Assembly: GCF_002341865.1 (NCBI RefSeq)
Contig: NZ_DDOV01000116.1
Location: 1 to 27,683, forward strand
DNA: 27,683 nucleotides
Source: Clostridium sp. UBA2485
GTDB lineage: Bacteria; Bacillota; Clostridia; Clostridiales; Clostridiaceae
Direction of reading: 5' to 3'
Position 1 is the first letter of the stretch. Every line of letters starts with the position of its first letter. Shown here in pieces: positions 13,889 through 22,423 of the stretch. A model generated the notes under the pieces. It was not told where the DNA came from. It did no database searches and saw only the letters and a program-made list of their open reading frames with translations. Both the position numbers and the translations under genes were made by a program.

Positions 13889-14449
13889 TTAAATCACATC
13901 AGTGTTAAAACTTAATTCGTTAGAATTTATATAATTTCTTAATAGTCCTCTATAAACAACATTCAATTTATCTAAGTTTTGTATATCTGCCGGCTTAATC
14001 ATTGTAAACTCGCCTTCAAAATTAAATATACCACTTCTTTCTAAAACCTCTGATACAAATTGCGAACAAAAATAATAATATTTTCTTTCTAAAGACATTT
14101 TAAAGGCTACCGCTAAAACTCCTAAAAAATTGTATCTATATTTATCTTGCTCTTCTTCAAACCCTCTAATAATCTCTTTTACCTTCTCATACTGCTCCAA
14201 TGTAACATCCATTGAGTAAACTATACATTCAGTGTTACAAAACCTTTTATAAACACCATCATCAATTTTCTCTTTAATAAATCCCCCTATAAAAGGATTT
14301 TTAGGTCTTTTTCTTCCAAAGCTATACATTTCACTTAACCCTGAATCTAACGCTATGGATGTATGGGAATAATCATTTCTAGTATATATTCTTATAGCTC
14401 TAGAAAGAGTTGTCCCTGTGAAAGTAAGCATAATATATATTTTTTCCAT
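13889..14449 (-). CDS. YiiX-like permuted papain-fold hydrolase (186 aa)
   Basis: A protein of the NlpC/P60-like permuted papain group (YiiX/YaeF type). An early His in TRNDYSHTSIALD and a later Cys in YYYFCSQFVSEVL are in the order (His first, Cys later) that marks this group, and SLSEMYSF/CSQF surroundings fit. Members are amidases or hydrolases, some acting on lipids or cell-wall peptides; the substrate here is unknown. No signal peptide is clear, so it is probably cytoplasmic. GGGGGGAGGAC precedes the ATG. It stands alone between hpt (convergent) and a 560-bp gap. The fold assignment rests on the spacing of these motifs. Confidence 0.7.
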   Translation of the reverse strand: MEKIYIMLTFTGTTLSRAIRIYTRNDYSHTSIALDSGLSEMYSFGRKRPKNPFIGGFIKEKIDDGVYKRFCNTECIVYSMDVTLEQYEKVKEIIRGFEEEQDKYRYNFLGVLAVAFKMSLERKYYYFCSQFVSEVLERSGIFNFEGEFTMIKPADIQNLDKLNVVYRGLLRNYINSNELSFNTDVI

Positions 14450-15011
14450 GTCCTCCCCCCTAAGTACATAACCAAGAACAAAACTTAGTTGTTAGTTATA
14501 TATAGATAATATATCAAATTTTAATACTTTGCACAAATAGTTTAAAATATAAAAACTATTATCTCATAAGCTTTAGACAATAATTCTTTTACTAAACCCA
14601 CGAAAAATTTAATAAATTTTAGAAATTGTTTTACTTTCATAAAAGCCTATATGAAGTTAAAAATATCTATAATAACAAACTCCATCATAAAATGCACCCA
14701 TTTGGATGCATTGATTATATAAAACAATATATACTAATCTTAAAATTAATGTGTATATCAAAATAAATGCTATTTTTTAGTACCTATTTAATGAAAATTT
14801 ACAGTTAATAATAAACAATTATACATACTTCTTTCTTATACAGTTCATAATTCGCAATTGTGGAAAACTAGCAGTTCAATTTGCTAGCAAAGAAATTAGG
14901 TCGTTCAAAACTAATTTCAACTACAATTATGGATTTTGTGTTGTAAATTGTAAATTAAAATAACCTGGGAAATAATTATATTAGTCTATACATTAAGCTT
15001 TATGATATAAA
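14450..15011. other. Long AT-rich gap, no gene seen
   Basis: About 560 bases with no credible ORF. A hairpin AATGCATCC / GGGTGCATT (minus strand, near 14693-14714) lacks a T run, and CTAGCA / TGCTAG near 14868-14887 is a short inverted repeat. No tRNA or known riboswitch pattern is seen. The left end should hold the promoter of the hydrolase gene; the TAGATAATATATC region near 14500 is too AT-rich to assign one. Confidence 0.5.
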
Positions 15012-15674
15012 CTATTTTAACTCAAATTCACTAGAACTTACTTTTCCACTATTTAAATCTAGCTGTACAGAAGTTTCTGGTATTTTCCCTACAATCACTG
15101 TTTCTGTTATAGGTAGTTGACTAATTACTTCTACCTCATTATATCCTATTGGCAAAACCACCTTTATTTTAGCTTTTACTTCTACGTATATTTTATGTCT
15201 TGTTTGATTAATACCAGCACTTTCAAAATCTGAAATGTATCTAGTTTCCACATGTCCAATAGGTTGCATTGTTGCAGTAATATTTGGCCCTAAATTAGAT
15301 AATAAATTGTTCTTAGTTATATATCCTATAGGGAACTCTATGCCTACTTGTCCGATCTCCTTTAAATCCCTTTGTACTCTTAAAGCTACATCTGTAGCAA
15401 TTTTATTCATTTTAAGGGTATCTGCCTTTAATAAAATTATATTCCCTTCTAAATCTTTTTCAAAATTAATAATTTCATCATATTTAAACTGATTTATATA
15501 TTCCTCAATAATTGATTTATTAATTATATCTGTAGCTTTTGCTCTCATCTCTCCATCACATATTACCATAATGTTAGGAACTATCACCTCATCAAAATAA
15601 TAGAGAAAAGCTATTAATACAGTACATATAAAAACTATAATTGATATTATTTTAATTTTTACTTTTATTTTCAT
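15012..15674 (-). CDS. yunB: Sporulation protein YunB
   Basis: Mother-cell sporulation protein (YunB family, needed for normal spore formation in Bacillus; biochemical role unknown). The first ~27 residues are a basic start plus one membrane segment (IIVFICTVLIAFLYYF). The family pattern follows: IMVICDGEMRAKATDIINKS, VQRDLKEIGQVGIEFPIGYI, GPNITATMQPIGHVETRY and ITETVIVGKIPETS. The length of 220 aa fits. AGGAGAT lies before the ATG. It is divergent from the penicillin-binding protein gene. In Bacillus it is under SigE; a CATATAAT -10-like element upstream is consistent with this. Confidence 0.92.
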   Translation of the reverse strand: MKIKVKIKIISIIVFICTVLIAFLYYFDEVIVPNIMVICDGEMRAKATDIINKSIIEEYINQFKYDEIINFEKDLEGNIILLKADTLKMNKIATDVALRVQRDLKEIGQVGIEFPIGYITKNNLLSNLGPNITATMQPIGHVETRYISDFESAGINQTRHKIYVEVKAKIKVVLPIGYNEVEVISQLPITETVIVGKIPETSVQLDLNSGKVSSSEFELK

Positions 15675-15740
15675 ATTTTCATATCTCCTAAAATATTTTT
15701 CTAAAATATAGTTTATATTGTAATAAATTAGTAATAATTA

Positions 15741-15748
15741 ATTATATG
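15741..15748 (-). promoter_or_regulatory. Possible SigE-type -10 element of yunB
   Basis: Minus-strand CATATAAT matches the SigE -10 consensus CATANANT about 67 bases before the ATG. No good ATA at the proper -35 spacing is seen, so this is weak. Confidence 0.3.
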
Positions 15749-15808
15749 TACTATTATTGATTTGAAGAATATATTTATTATAGATTTTATTAATTCTTTA
15801 TATTATGG

Positions 15809-15814
15809 TATAAT
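15809..15814 (+). promoter_or_regulatory. Possible -10 box of the penicillin-binding protein gene
   Basis: A perfect TATAAT in ATGGTATAATAC lies about 205 bases before the start codon. The -35 position 17 bases upstream reads TTTATT, a poor match. If used, the transcript would have a long leader that includes the hairpin at 15898-15930. Confidence 0.45.
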
Positions 15815-15897
15815 ACAAAAAAACATAATTAAAGTGAGGCATTTTCAAAAATAACTAATTAGTATGTTAAGCTATTTTACACCATACTTCGTTTACT

Positions 15898-15930
15898 GAT
15901 TTTACTGATACCAATAGTATCAGTAAAATC
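15898..15930 (+). promoter_or_regulatory. Perfect 14-bp inverted repeat in the PBP leader
   Basis: GATTTTACTGATAC pairs exactly with GTATCAGTAAAATC around CAATA. It lies about 90 bases before the start codon of the penicillin-binding protein gene, with no T run on either strand, so it is not an ordinary terminator. It could be a protein-binding operator or a leader RNA hairpin. A half-copy TTTACTGA lies directly upstream (15892-15899). Confidence 0.6.
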
Positions 15931-16019
15931 AGCGTCTTTGTTTGATACAAAATATCCTAAGCATATTTAAATAGTTATTTTATTTAAGATGTCTAATAGA
16001 ATCTTAAGGAGGAAACCTT

Positions 16020-18605
16020 ATGAGTGAAAAGAAAAAGGGTGACGGTAAAAAAAAGCGTTCTCGTAAAAAAACCCGTTTCAAAATATTTAAGGGTATATAT
16101 ATAACACTTATTATTGTATTATTGGGATCTATTGCAATAGGTGCTGGAGTAGGCTATGGAATGATAAAAACTGCTCCTGAAATAGATGTTCAAAAATTTC
16201 TAGAAATAGAAGAAACTTCTACAATATATGATAATAAGGGTATATTAATTGATGAATTTAATACCCCCGAAAAAAGAATTCCTATATCTACAGATAAAGT
16301 ACCTAAAATTTTAAAAGATGCCTTTATAAGCATTGAAGATGAGCGATTTTATTCTCATAAAGGTATCGATTTTAGAAGACTTGGTGGCGCTTTTATTGCA
16401 GACGTAAAAATCGCCTTAGGTTTATCTGACGGAAGTTTACAAGGTGCATCAACAATAACTCAGCAATTAGTTAAATATAGATATTTTTTAGAGGACTCTT
16501 TAAATAATAGAACCTCAATTAAAAGAAAAGTTCAAGAAATGCACTTGGCTTACAAATTAGAGGACCAATTAACTAAAGAGCAGATATTAGAATCCTATAT
16601 GAATACTATATTCTTAGGCGGTAGTGCCCATGGAATTGAAGCTGCTTCTAAGATGTACTTTAGTAAATCTGTTGATAAATTAACAATTAAGCAAGCAGCA
16701 TTTATAGCTGGTGCTGCACAAAACCCATCAGTTTCTTTTGCAAATGCATTTAGGAACTATAAAGAAAATACGCCTTTTGACTCACCTAGAACAAAAACAG
16801 TTCTAGGGAAAATGCTTGAAACAGGTGCCATTAGTCAAGGGGAATACGATCAAGCGATGGCTGAAGATTTATTATTTAAGTTCTCATTAAAATCTAACAA
16901 CAAAATGAACTACGAATATTTTTCAAGACCTGTTATTGAGGAAGTTGTTAAAGATTTAATGTCCATTTATGGATATAATAAAGAAAAAGCTTATGACGAA
17001 TTAATGTATGGTGGTTATAGAGTTTACACTACAATGGATAAAGCTTTACAAGATGAAATCCAAAAAGTTATTGATGATGAAAATGGTGAATTAATTTCTC
17101 CATATGCTAATCCTAACCTTCAAGCTTCTGCTGTAATTATGGATTATAAAAGTGGTGAAGTTAAATGCATAATTGGTGGACGTGGTGATCAGCCTGCAAA
17201 TTCTTATAATAGAGCTGCATCTGAAAATTTCTTAAGAGCACCAGGTTCTAGTTTAAAACCTCTTACAATATATGCACCAGCAATTGATTCACAAAAGCTA
17301 ACTGCTGGGTCAGCCTTTGAAGATGCACCGATTCCAACAGAAATGGGCTCAAAGTATAATAATCCACCATATGACCCTAAAAATAGCCCTGATATGTATA
17401 GAGGATATGTTACTATGAGAGACTCAATAAGAGTTTCTGCTAATACAATAGCAGTTAGAATTGGAGATGCTATTGGTCTAGATTTGGCATCAGAATATGG
17501 TACTAAATTTGGTATTCATCTTGATGATGAGGATAAAAGTAGTATGTCTGCATTAGCATTAGGTCAATTAGATGGTGGTGCTTTAAGTGGAACTAATCCA
17601 TTAGCATTATCAAGTGCTTATGGCGCTTTTGGAAATAATGGAATAGTTACAAAGCCAAAATTATACACAAAGGTTGTTGATAGAAATGGCAAAACTATTT
17701 TAGAAAGTAAACTTGAAAGTAATAAAGTTATATCGCCTGAAACAGCATATATAATGTTTGATATGCTTAAAGAACCTATAATAGGTACTGGTCCTAGTGC
17801 TAATTTTGGCAATATGCCAGCAAGAGGTAAGACAGGTACATCTTCTGATTCTAAAGACCTTTGGTTTACAGGATTAACACCTTATTACTCTTGTGCGGTT
17901 TGGATGGGTAATGATGATTATACTGAGGTTGAAGGTATGAATAGTGATAATCCTTCTGCTCTTTGGGGAAAAATAATGGCAATTGCCCATAGGGATTTAC
18001 CATACAAAGAAATTGATAGACCTGCTGGTGTAATTAATGTAGATGTATCTAGAGATTCTGGTACACTTCCAACAGATTTATCCTATAGAGATCCTAGAGG
18101 TGATAGAGTTTACTCAGAATTGTTTATTTCTGGTACTCAGCCAACAACTTTAGACGATATCCATGTTGAAGCTGATGTTGTTAAAGGTGCAGATGGAAGA
18201 TACTACTTACCATCTGAAAATACTCCAAAAGAGAGAATTGAAAGACGTGTCTTTATAACAAGAGACTATTCTCCATCAGTTTATCTTCAAGATTCTCAAT
18301 GGGTATTACCAACAGAAAAAGATCCAACTAAATATGGCACTATAGATAAGGGTAAAGATAAAAATAAGGATAAAGACAAAGACAAAGGTAAAGATAAAGA
18401 TAAGGATAAAGACAAAGATAAAGATAAAGATAAAGACAAAGACAAGGATAAAGATGAAGAAATTAATGAAAATGATAATAATGATGTCCAAAGATCTAAC
18501 CTACAGACTATGAATTTTCATCAATCTTCAAATATAAATAGTGTCTTCAAAAATATATCTTTTATTAAATTTATAGATACCCTATCTAGTTATATAAAAT
18601 TCTAA
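16020..18605 (+). CDS. Class A penicillin-binding protein with Lys-Asp-rich C-terminus (861 aa)
   Basis: A bifunctional cell-wall synthase that polymerises glycan strands and crosslinks the peptides. A basic start (residues 1-23) and one membrane anchor (24-50) precede a GT51 domain with EDERFYSHKG at 106-115 (catalytic Glu) and GASTITQQLVK at 142-152. The transpeptidase domain has SSLKP (Ser410, Lys413), SAN (473-475) and KTGTSS (604-609). The catalytic part ends near residue 770, followed by a Lys-Asp repeat of ~37 residues and a 45-residue tail unlike the family. AAGGAGGAAACC precedes the ATG. It has its own terminator. It is most like PBP1a/PonA of clostridia, but the gene name is not certain. 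Confidence 0.94.
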   Translation: MSEKKKGDGKKKRSRKKTRFKIFKGIYITLIIVLLGSIAIGAGVGYGMIKTAPEIDVQKFLEIEETSTIYDNKGILIDEFNTPEKRIPISTDKVPKILKDAFISIEDERFYSHKGIDFRRLGGAFIADVKIALGLSDGSLQGASTITQQLVKYRYFLEDSLNNRTSIKRKVQEMHLAYKLEDQLTKEQILESYMNTIFLGGSAHGIEAASKMYFSKSVDKLTIKQAAFIAGAAQNPSVSFANAFRNYKENTPFDSPRTKTVLGKMLETGAISQGEYDQAMAEDLLFKFSLKSNNKMNYEYFSRPVIEEVVKDLMSIYGYNKEKAYDELMYGGYRVYTTMDKALQDEIQKVIDDENGELISPYANPNLQASAVIMDYKSGEVKCIIGGRGDQPANSYNRAASENFLRAPGSSLKPLTIYAPAIDSQKLTAGSAFEDAPIPTEMGSKYNNPPYDPKNSPDMYRGYVTMRDSIRVSANTIAVRIGDAIGLDLASEYGTKFGIHLDDEDKSSMSALALGQLDGGALSGTNPLALSSAYGAFGNNGIVTKPKLYTKVVDRNGKTILESKLESNKVISPETAYIMFDMLKEPIIGTGPSANFGNMPARGKTGTSSDSKDLWFTGLTPYYSCAVWMGNDDYTEVEGMNSDNPSALWGKIMAIAHRDLPYKEIDRPAGVINVDVSRDSGTLPTDLSYRDPRGDRVYSELFISGTQPTTLDDIHVEADVVKGADGRYYLPSENTPKERIERRVFITRDYSPSVYLQDSQWVLPTEKDPTKYGTIDKGKDKNKDKDKDKGKDKDKDKDKDKDKDKDKDKDKDEEINENDNNDVQRSNLQTMNFHQSSNINSVFKNISFIKFIDTLSSYIKF
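18345..18455 (+). repeat. Lys-Asp codon repeat within the PBP gene
   Basis: About 111 bases of GAT/GAC-AAA/AAG codons encode (KD)n with a few Gly or Asn changes (37 residues). The 6-bp repeat can expand or shrink by slippage without a frameshift. Confidence 0.92.
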
Positions 18606-18610
18606 TAAAT

Positions 18611-18643
18611 AAAAAAGTTGGCAGTTAATTTGCCAACTTTTTT
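18611..18643. terminator. Bidirectional terminator between PBP and spoVAE
   Basis: AAAAAAGTTGGCA and TGCCAACTTTTTT form a perfect stem around GTTAATT. It can end both the PBP transcript and the convergent spoVA operon; its right arm overlaps the spoVAE stop codon. Confidence 0.92.
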
Positions 18644-18998
18644 ATTTTGTTTTAGGATTAAATAATAATGCCATTATATACCCAAAAACAATTGCACCGG
18701 TTACTCCTCCAGCTGTTGCTTTTATTCCTCCTGTAAAAATACCTACAAATCCTTCCTTCTGGACTTCTTCAATAACTCCTTTAGCTAGTGAATATCCAAA
18801 GCCTGGTAGGGGTACAGTAGCACCAGCTTTTCCTATTTTAACTATTTTCTCATATATATTAAATGCTTGTAGTATCACACCACCTGTAACAAATATAACT
18901 AATATCCTACCAGGAGTTAACTTAGTTGTATCCATTAATATTTGGCCTATTACACATATAATTCCTCCTACTATAAATGCAGCTATATAATCACTCAT
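18642..18998 (-). CDS. spoVAE: Stage V sporulation protein AE
   Basis: Part of the SpoVA channel complex in the inner membrane of the spore, which carries dipicolinic acid in during sporulation and out during germination. This 118-aa protein has four hydrophobic segments. Its DYIAAFIVGGIICVIGQILM start and GKAGATVPLPGFGYSLAKGV loop are strong family marks. It is related to SpoVAC two genes upstream (same VGGIICVIGQ / TGG pattern). It starts two bases after the spoVAD stop, so it is in the same operon and probably coupled. In Bacillus this operon is read by SigG in the forespore. Confidence 0.95.
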   Translation of the reverse strand: MSDYIAAFIVGGIICVIGQILMDTTKLTPGRILVIFVTGGVILQAFNIYEKIVKIGKAGATVPLPGFGYSLAKGVIEEVQKEGFVGIFTGGIKATAGGVTGAIVFGYIMALLFNPKTK

Positions 18999-19000
18999 AT

Positions 19001-20023
19001 TTACTCTCCTCCAATCTCTACAGACACTGCATGAGCAACTCCTGGTATTGTTTCACCTTGTAATGGAGAAGTCGAATTTAATAGTGCACCTGTAGAAATT
19101 AATAATACTTTTTTAAATCTACCTGCGAGCATATTTCTATATATGTATCCAGTCATAACTGCACCAGAAGAAGCACATCCACTTCCACCTGAATAAGTAT
19201 TTTGTCTTTCAGAATCAAAAATTTCATCACCACAGTCAATATAGTTTGAACTAATATCATAACCATATTCTAAAAGTAATTCTTGTGTGATTTTTTTCCC
19301 CACCTTACCTAAATCACCTGTAGCTATAAGATCATAATAATTTGGCTGCCTGCCTGTATCTATAAAGTGTTGTTTCAATGTATCCACTGCCGCTGGTGCC
19401 ATAGCCGCTCCCATCTCATTTGGATCTGTAATTCCATAATCTTTAACTTTTCCTGTAGTTATATGAGTTATATAAGGTTTACTTTTATCATCATTTTTAC
19501 TAATCATCATAGCCCCTGCTCCTGTAACAGTCCATTGTGAAACTGGTGCTCTCTGACTTCCCATTTCAAGAGGCAATCTAAACTGCCTTTCTGCCGAAGA
19601 AAAATGGGAGGAAGTTGATGCTATAGAATAATCTGCACAGCCTGATTCTATAGACATTGCAGCCATACTCATTGATAAGGTCATATTTGAACAAGCTCCA
19701 TAAATGCCCATAAAAGGTATATCTAAATCTCTAGCCATAAAGCCAGATGAAAATAATTGATTTAACAAATCTCCACTAAACATATAGTTTATATCACTTT
19801 CTTTTAGATTTGCTCTTTTAATACAGGATGATACAGCAGTATAATGAATTTTACTTTCCGCTTTTTCAAAGGTATCACAGCCAAACATATCATCTTTCAA
19901 AATTTCATCAAAATAATCCTTTAGAGGTCCATCTCCCTCTTTTGGACCAACTACATTGTAAGTACTAATTATTCTTGGTTTGCTATCGAGACTTACAGTT
20001 TGTATTCCCATTCTAACAGCCAT
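19001..20023 (-). CDS. spoVAD: Stage V sporulation protein AD
   Basis: The soluble SpoVA subunit that binds dipicolinic acid, with a thiolase/ketoacyl-synthase-like fold. The 340-aa protein shows the family features: DYFDEILKDDMFGCDTFEKA, GIYGACSNMTLSMSMAAMSI, then YSGGSGCASSGAVMTGYIY and GIVPGVAHAV-like ETIPGVAHAVSVEIG at the end. The start is ATG 20023, with AGGTGGTGA before it; GTG codons at 20035 and 20032 are part of that site. The site overlaps the end of spoVAC, so the genes are coupled. Confidence 0.95.
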   Translation of the reverse strand: MAVRMGIQTVSLDSKPRIISTYNVVGPKEGDGPLKDYFDEILKDDMFGCDTFEKAESKIHYTAVSSCIKRANLKESDINYMFSGDLLNQLFSSGFMARDLDIPFMGIYGACSNMTLSMSMAAMSIESGCADYSIASTSSHFSSAERQFRLPLEMGSQRAPVSQWTVTGAGAMMISKNDDKSKPYITHITTGKVKDYGITDPNEMGAAMAPAAVDTLKQHFIDTGRQPNYYDLIATGDLGKVGKKITQELLLEYGYDISSNYIDCGDEIFDSERQNTYSGGSGCASSGAVMTGYIYRNMLAGRFKKVLLISTGALLNSTSPLQGETIPGVAHAVSVEIGGE

Positions 20024-20028
20024 TAAAA

Positions 20029-20481
20029 TCACCACCTAAAAATATAATATAATAATCCTAAGATAACAGAAGAACCTACACCATAAACCAAAACTGGTCC
20101 AGCAATTGTAAACATTTTTGCAGCAACTCCAAATACAAATCCTTCTTTTTTAAACTCTATAGCAGGAGATACAATTGAATTTGCAAAACCTGTAATTGGC
20201 ACTACTGATCCTGCTCCTGCATAATCTCCTATTTTATCATATACTCCTATACCAGTTAAAAATGATCCTATAAATATTAAAATAACTGATACATAACCTG
20301 GTATTTGTTCTGTAACAAATCCCCATCTAACTAACATATTTTGTATAAATTGACCTATAACACATATAAGTCCGCCAGTCCAAAATGCACGAAAACAATT
20401 TCTTAGTAACTTAGGTTTGGGAGTGACTTTGTTATAAATATCATAAAATTTACCGACTATTTTTGTTTCCTTTGCTTTCAT
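20029..20481 (-). CDS. spoVAC: Stage V sporulation protein AC
   Basis: First gene of the spoVAC-spoVAD-spoVAE operon. SpoVAC is a membrane protein of the dipicolinic acid channel and acts as a mechanosensitive channel in Bacillus. This 150-aa protein has several hydrophobic segments, the VTPKPKLLRNCFRAFWTGGL start, and YAGAGSVVPITGFANSIVSP, a strong SpoVAC mark. GGTGAAGC precedes the ATG. The short form of the operon (C, D, E only) is the usual clostridial one; the Bacillus operon has more genes. Its position downstream of the spoIIA operon fits with SigF leading to SigG. Confidence 0.95.
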   Translation of the reverse strand: MKAKETKIVGKFYDIYNKVTPKPKLLRNCFRAFWTGGLICVIGQFIQNMLVRWGFVTEQIPGYVSVILIFIGSFLTGIGVYDKIGDYAGAGSVVPITGFANSIVSPAIEFKKEGFVFGVAAKMFTIAGPVLVYGVGSSVILGLLYYIFRW

Positions 20482-20843
20482 TGCTTCACCGTTGACAAAT
20501 TCTATAAAGTTAGTTTTCCCCTATTATTTCATCATGTTATAAAATTTTAATAAATTACTTCTATAGTATAATTATAGGGATTAATAACCTTACATACTCA
20601 CAAATATTTTTTACACATTTAATTTGTGACATGTCAACATTCTCCTTTCTTCATATTTTTAATAATCATTTTATAGTAGACAAAAACCTTTAAGAATATA
20701 AAGTTTAATAAGAAATTACAATATCAAATAAGGGATTATAAAAAATTCTTATAATTTTTTATAAATGTTTTAACTGCTGTCACCCTCTCTGAATTACTAA
20801 AATATATCACAATAAATATTGTTTCCAGTTTATATTATTTTAT
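20482..20843. other. Gap holding the spoVA promoter region
   Basis: No gene seen. The minus-strand AT-rich stretch should contain the SigG promoter of spoVAC. I do not find a pair matching the SigG consensus well enough to name; AACATGATG near 20531-20539 is a weak -10 candidate. CTATAATTATAG near 20567-20577 is a short palindrome. Confidence 0.4.
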
Positions 20844-20879
20844 GAAAAAAAGATAAGATGATATATACATCTTATCTTT
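20844..20879 (-). terminator. Terminator of the spoIIA operon
   Basis: On the minus strand AAAGATAAGATG pairs with CATCTTATCTTT around TATATAT and is followed by more T. The stem begins at the sigF stop codon. Confidence 0.9.
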
Positions 20880-21633
20880 AACCACTTAATTTCTCTCTCA
20901 TTATTTTTAATACTTTTTTTTCAATTCTAGATACTTGAACTTGACTTATTCCCATCATTTTAGCTACCTGTATTTGAGTTTTATCTTTAAAATATCTGAG
21001 CATTATAATTTGACGAGATTTTAAGTCTAGCTTTGTTAATGCTTCTTTTAGTGCAATTCTATCTATAACTTCTGTATCCTCTTCATAATCTTCACTTAAT
21101 TTATCTATCAAAAGTACAGGTGCGCCATCATCATGGTGAATGGTATCATACAAATATTGCATATTATTTGAAGATTCTAAAGCTGTAATAATATCTTCTT
21201 TATCTATTTCTGAGAATTTAGACAATTCTTCAATAGTAGGTTCACGTCCTAATTTCTTAGTAAGTGCATCCCTATCATAATGAAGTTTTCTAGCAGTATT
21301 TTTTATGCTTCTACTGACTTTTATTATACCATCATCTCTTAGAAATCTTTTTATTTCCCCTACTATCATAGGCACTGCATAGGTAGAAAATTTTACATTA
21401 AAGCTTTCATCAAAGTTATTTATAGCCTTTACTAAGCCTATGCAACCTATTTGAAATATATCGTCATACTCATATCCTCTATTTAAAAACTTCTTACTAA
21501 GAGATGATACCAAAGGTAGATTCATTTCTACTAGATTATCTAAAGCTATTTTATCTCCTTCTTTTGCAAGCTTTATAAGTTGCATATTATCATCATAATT
21601 ATAGCTATTAGCTTTCTGTGTTTTATCATTCAT
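20878..21633 (-). CDS. sigF: Forespore sigma factor SigF
   Basis: RNA polymerase sigma factor that starts forespore gene expression. Sigma region 2 is at LVEMNLPLVSSLSKKFLNRG and YEYDDIFQIGCIGLVKAINN; the KFSTYAVPMIVGEIKRFLRD segment is the core of the SigF/SigG/SigB group. Region 3 (REPTIEELSKF) and region 4 (TQIQVAKMMGISQVQVSRIE) follow. I start it at ATG 21633, with AGGTGA upstream; an in-frame GTG at 21642 is within that site. It has 251 aa. Third gene of spoIIAA-spoIIAB-sigF, where SpoIIAB holds it inactive until SpoIIAA is dephosphorylated. Confidence 0.97.
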   Translation of the reverse strand: MNDKTQKANSYNYDDNMQLIKLAKEGDKIALDNLVEMNLPLVSSLSKKFLNRGYEYDDIFQIGCIGLVKAINNFDESFNVKFSTYAVPMIVGEIKRFLRDDGIIKVSRSIKNTARKLHYDRDALTKKLGREPTIEELSKFSEIDKEDIITALESSNNMQYLYDTIHHDDGAPVLLIDKLSEDYEEDTEVIDRIALKEALTKLDLKSRQIIMLRYFKDKTQIQVAKMMGISQVQVSRIEKKVLKIMREKLSG

Positions 21634-21642
21634 ATTATTCAC

Positions 21643-22074
21643 CTATCTTAAGGAATTAAAGGTCTTTTTCATAATTATCTTGGTACCCTTACCCTTCTCT
21701 GATATAACCTCTAAACCATCCATAAAAGTTTCCATTACCGTGAATCCCATACCTGACCTTTCTAAATCTGGTCTTGAAGTATACAGTGGCTCTCTGGCCA
21801 TTTCTAAATTCTCAATACCTTTACCTTCATCACTAACCATAACTGTAAGTTCATTATCATCTATAGCAGCTTCCAATGTAACTATTTTATCTCCATCCTC
21901 TTCATATCCATGTATAATTGCATTAGTAACTGCTTCCGAAATAGCAGTCTTTATATCTGTTATTTCTTCGATAGTTGGGTCTAACTGTGCTGCAAAGGCC
22001 GATACAACTATTCTTGCAAAACTTTCGTTTTCAGATTTACTCAAAATTTCAATTTTCATTTTGTTATGATACAT
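21643..22074 (-). CDS. spoIIAB: Anti-sigma F factor and kinase SpoIIAB
   Basis: A GHKL-fold protein that binds SigF and, with ATP, phosphorylates SpoIIAA. The N box ISEAVTNAIIHGY has Glu47 and Asn51; the G1 box SDEGKGIENL is at 81-90; the G2 box SGMGFTVMETFMD begins at 108. The length of 143 aa fits. GGAGGT is six bases before the ATG at 22074. A second ATG at codon 6 has no site of its own. The gene ends ten bases before sigF starts, in the normal spoIIA order. Confidence 0.96.
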   Translation of the reverse strand: MYHNKMKIEILSKSENESFARIVVSAFAAQLDPTIEEITDIKTAISEAVTNAIIHGYEEDGDKIVTLEAAIDDNELTVMVSDEGKGIENLEMAREPLYTSRPDLERSGMGFTVMETFMDGLEVISEKGKGTKIIMKKTFNSLR

Positions 22075-22087
22075 ATTAATACCTCCA

Positions 22088-22423
22088 CTAAACGCTTTTT
22101 ATCCCTTGCTCCACATCATCATAAATATCAATAATTTTAAATAATCCTGATAATTCAAAAACTCTTTTTACTGATGGTTTTAAATTGGTAATACAAAGCT
22201 TTCCACCTTTCATAGAAAGCTTCTTATATCTTCCTATTACAGCACCTATACCGGAACTATCCATAAAAGATACTCCAGAAAAATTCATTATAAGCTTATT
22301 GATATTATCTCTATCTAGCATATCATCAATTTTATTTCTCACCTCTGAAGCATTATGATGATCTAACTCTCCCATAAGCTCTACAATTAACTTATCCTCT
22401 ATATTGTCAAACTTTAATATCAT
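22088..22423 (-). CDS. spoIIAA: Anti-anti-sigma factor SpoIIAA
   Basis: A STAS-domain protein that frees SigF by binding SpoIIAB. It is controlled by phosphorylation of a serine, probably the second in FMDSSGIGAVIGRYK (Ser57), the key family motif, which SpoIIE dephosphorylates in the forespore. The length of 111 aa is normal. GGAGGGATG precedes the ATG. It is the first gene of the spoIIA operon. The promoter must lie in the gap to the right. Confidence 0.96.
   Translation of the reverse strand: MILKFDNIEDKLIVELMGELDHHNASEVRNKIDDMLDRDNINKLIMNFSGVSFMDSSGIGAVIGRYKKLSMKGGKLCITNLKPSVKRVFELSGLFKIIDIYDDVEQGIKSV

Noticed and set aside
14693..14714. Terminator in the gap left of yunB
   Set aside because: The hairpin AATGCATCC / GGGTGCATT has no T run on either strand.
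18306..18491. Antisense ORF of hydrophobic Ile/Phe/Val residues
   Set aside because: It is the complement of the Lys-Asp codon repeat and has no ribosome-binding site.
21680..22069. 129-codon plus-strand ORF
   Set aside because: It lies fully opposite spoIIAB, which has all expected motifs.
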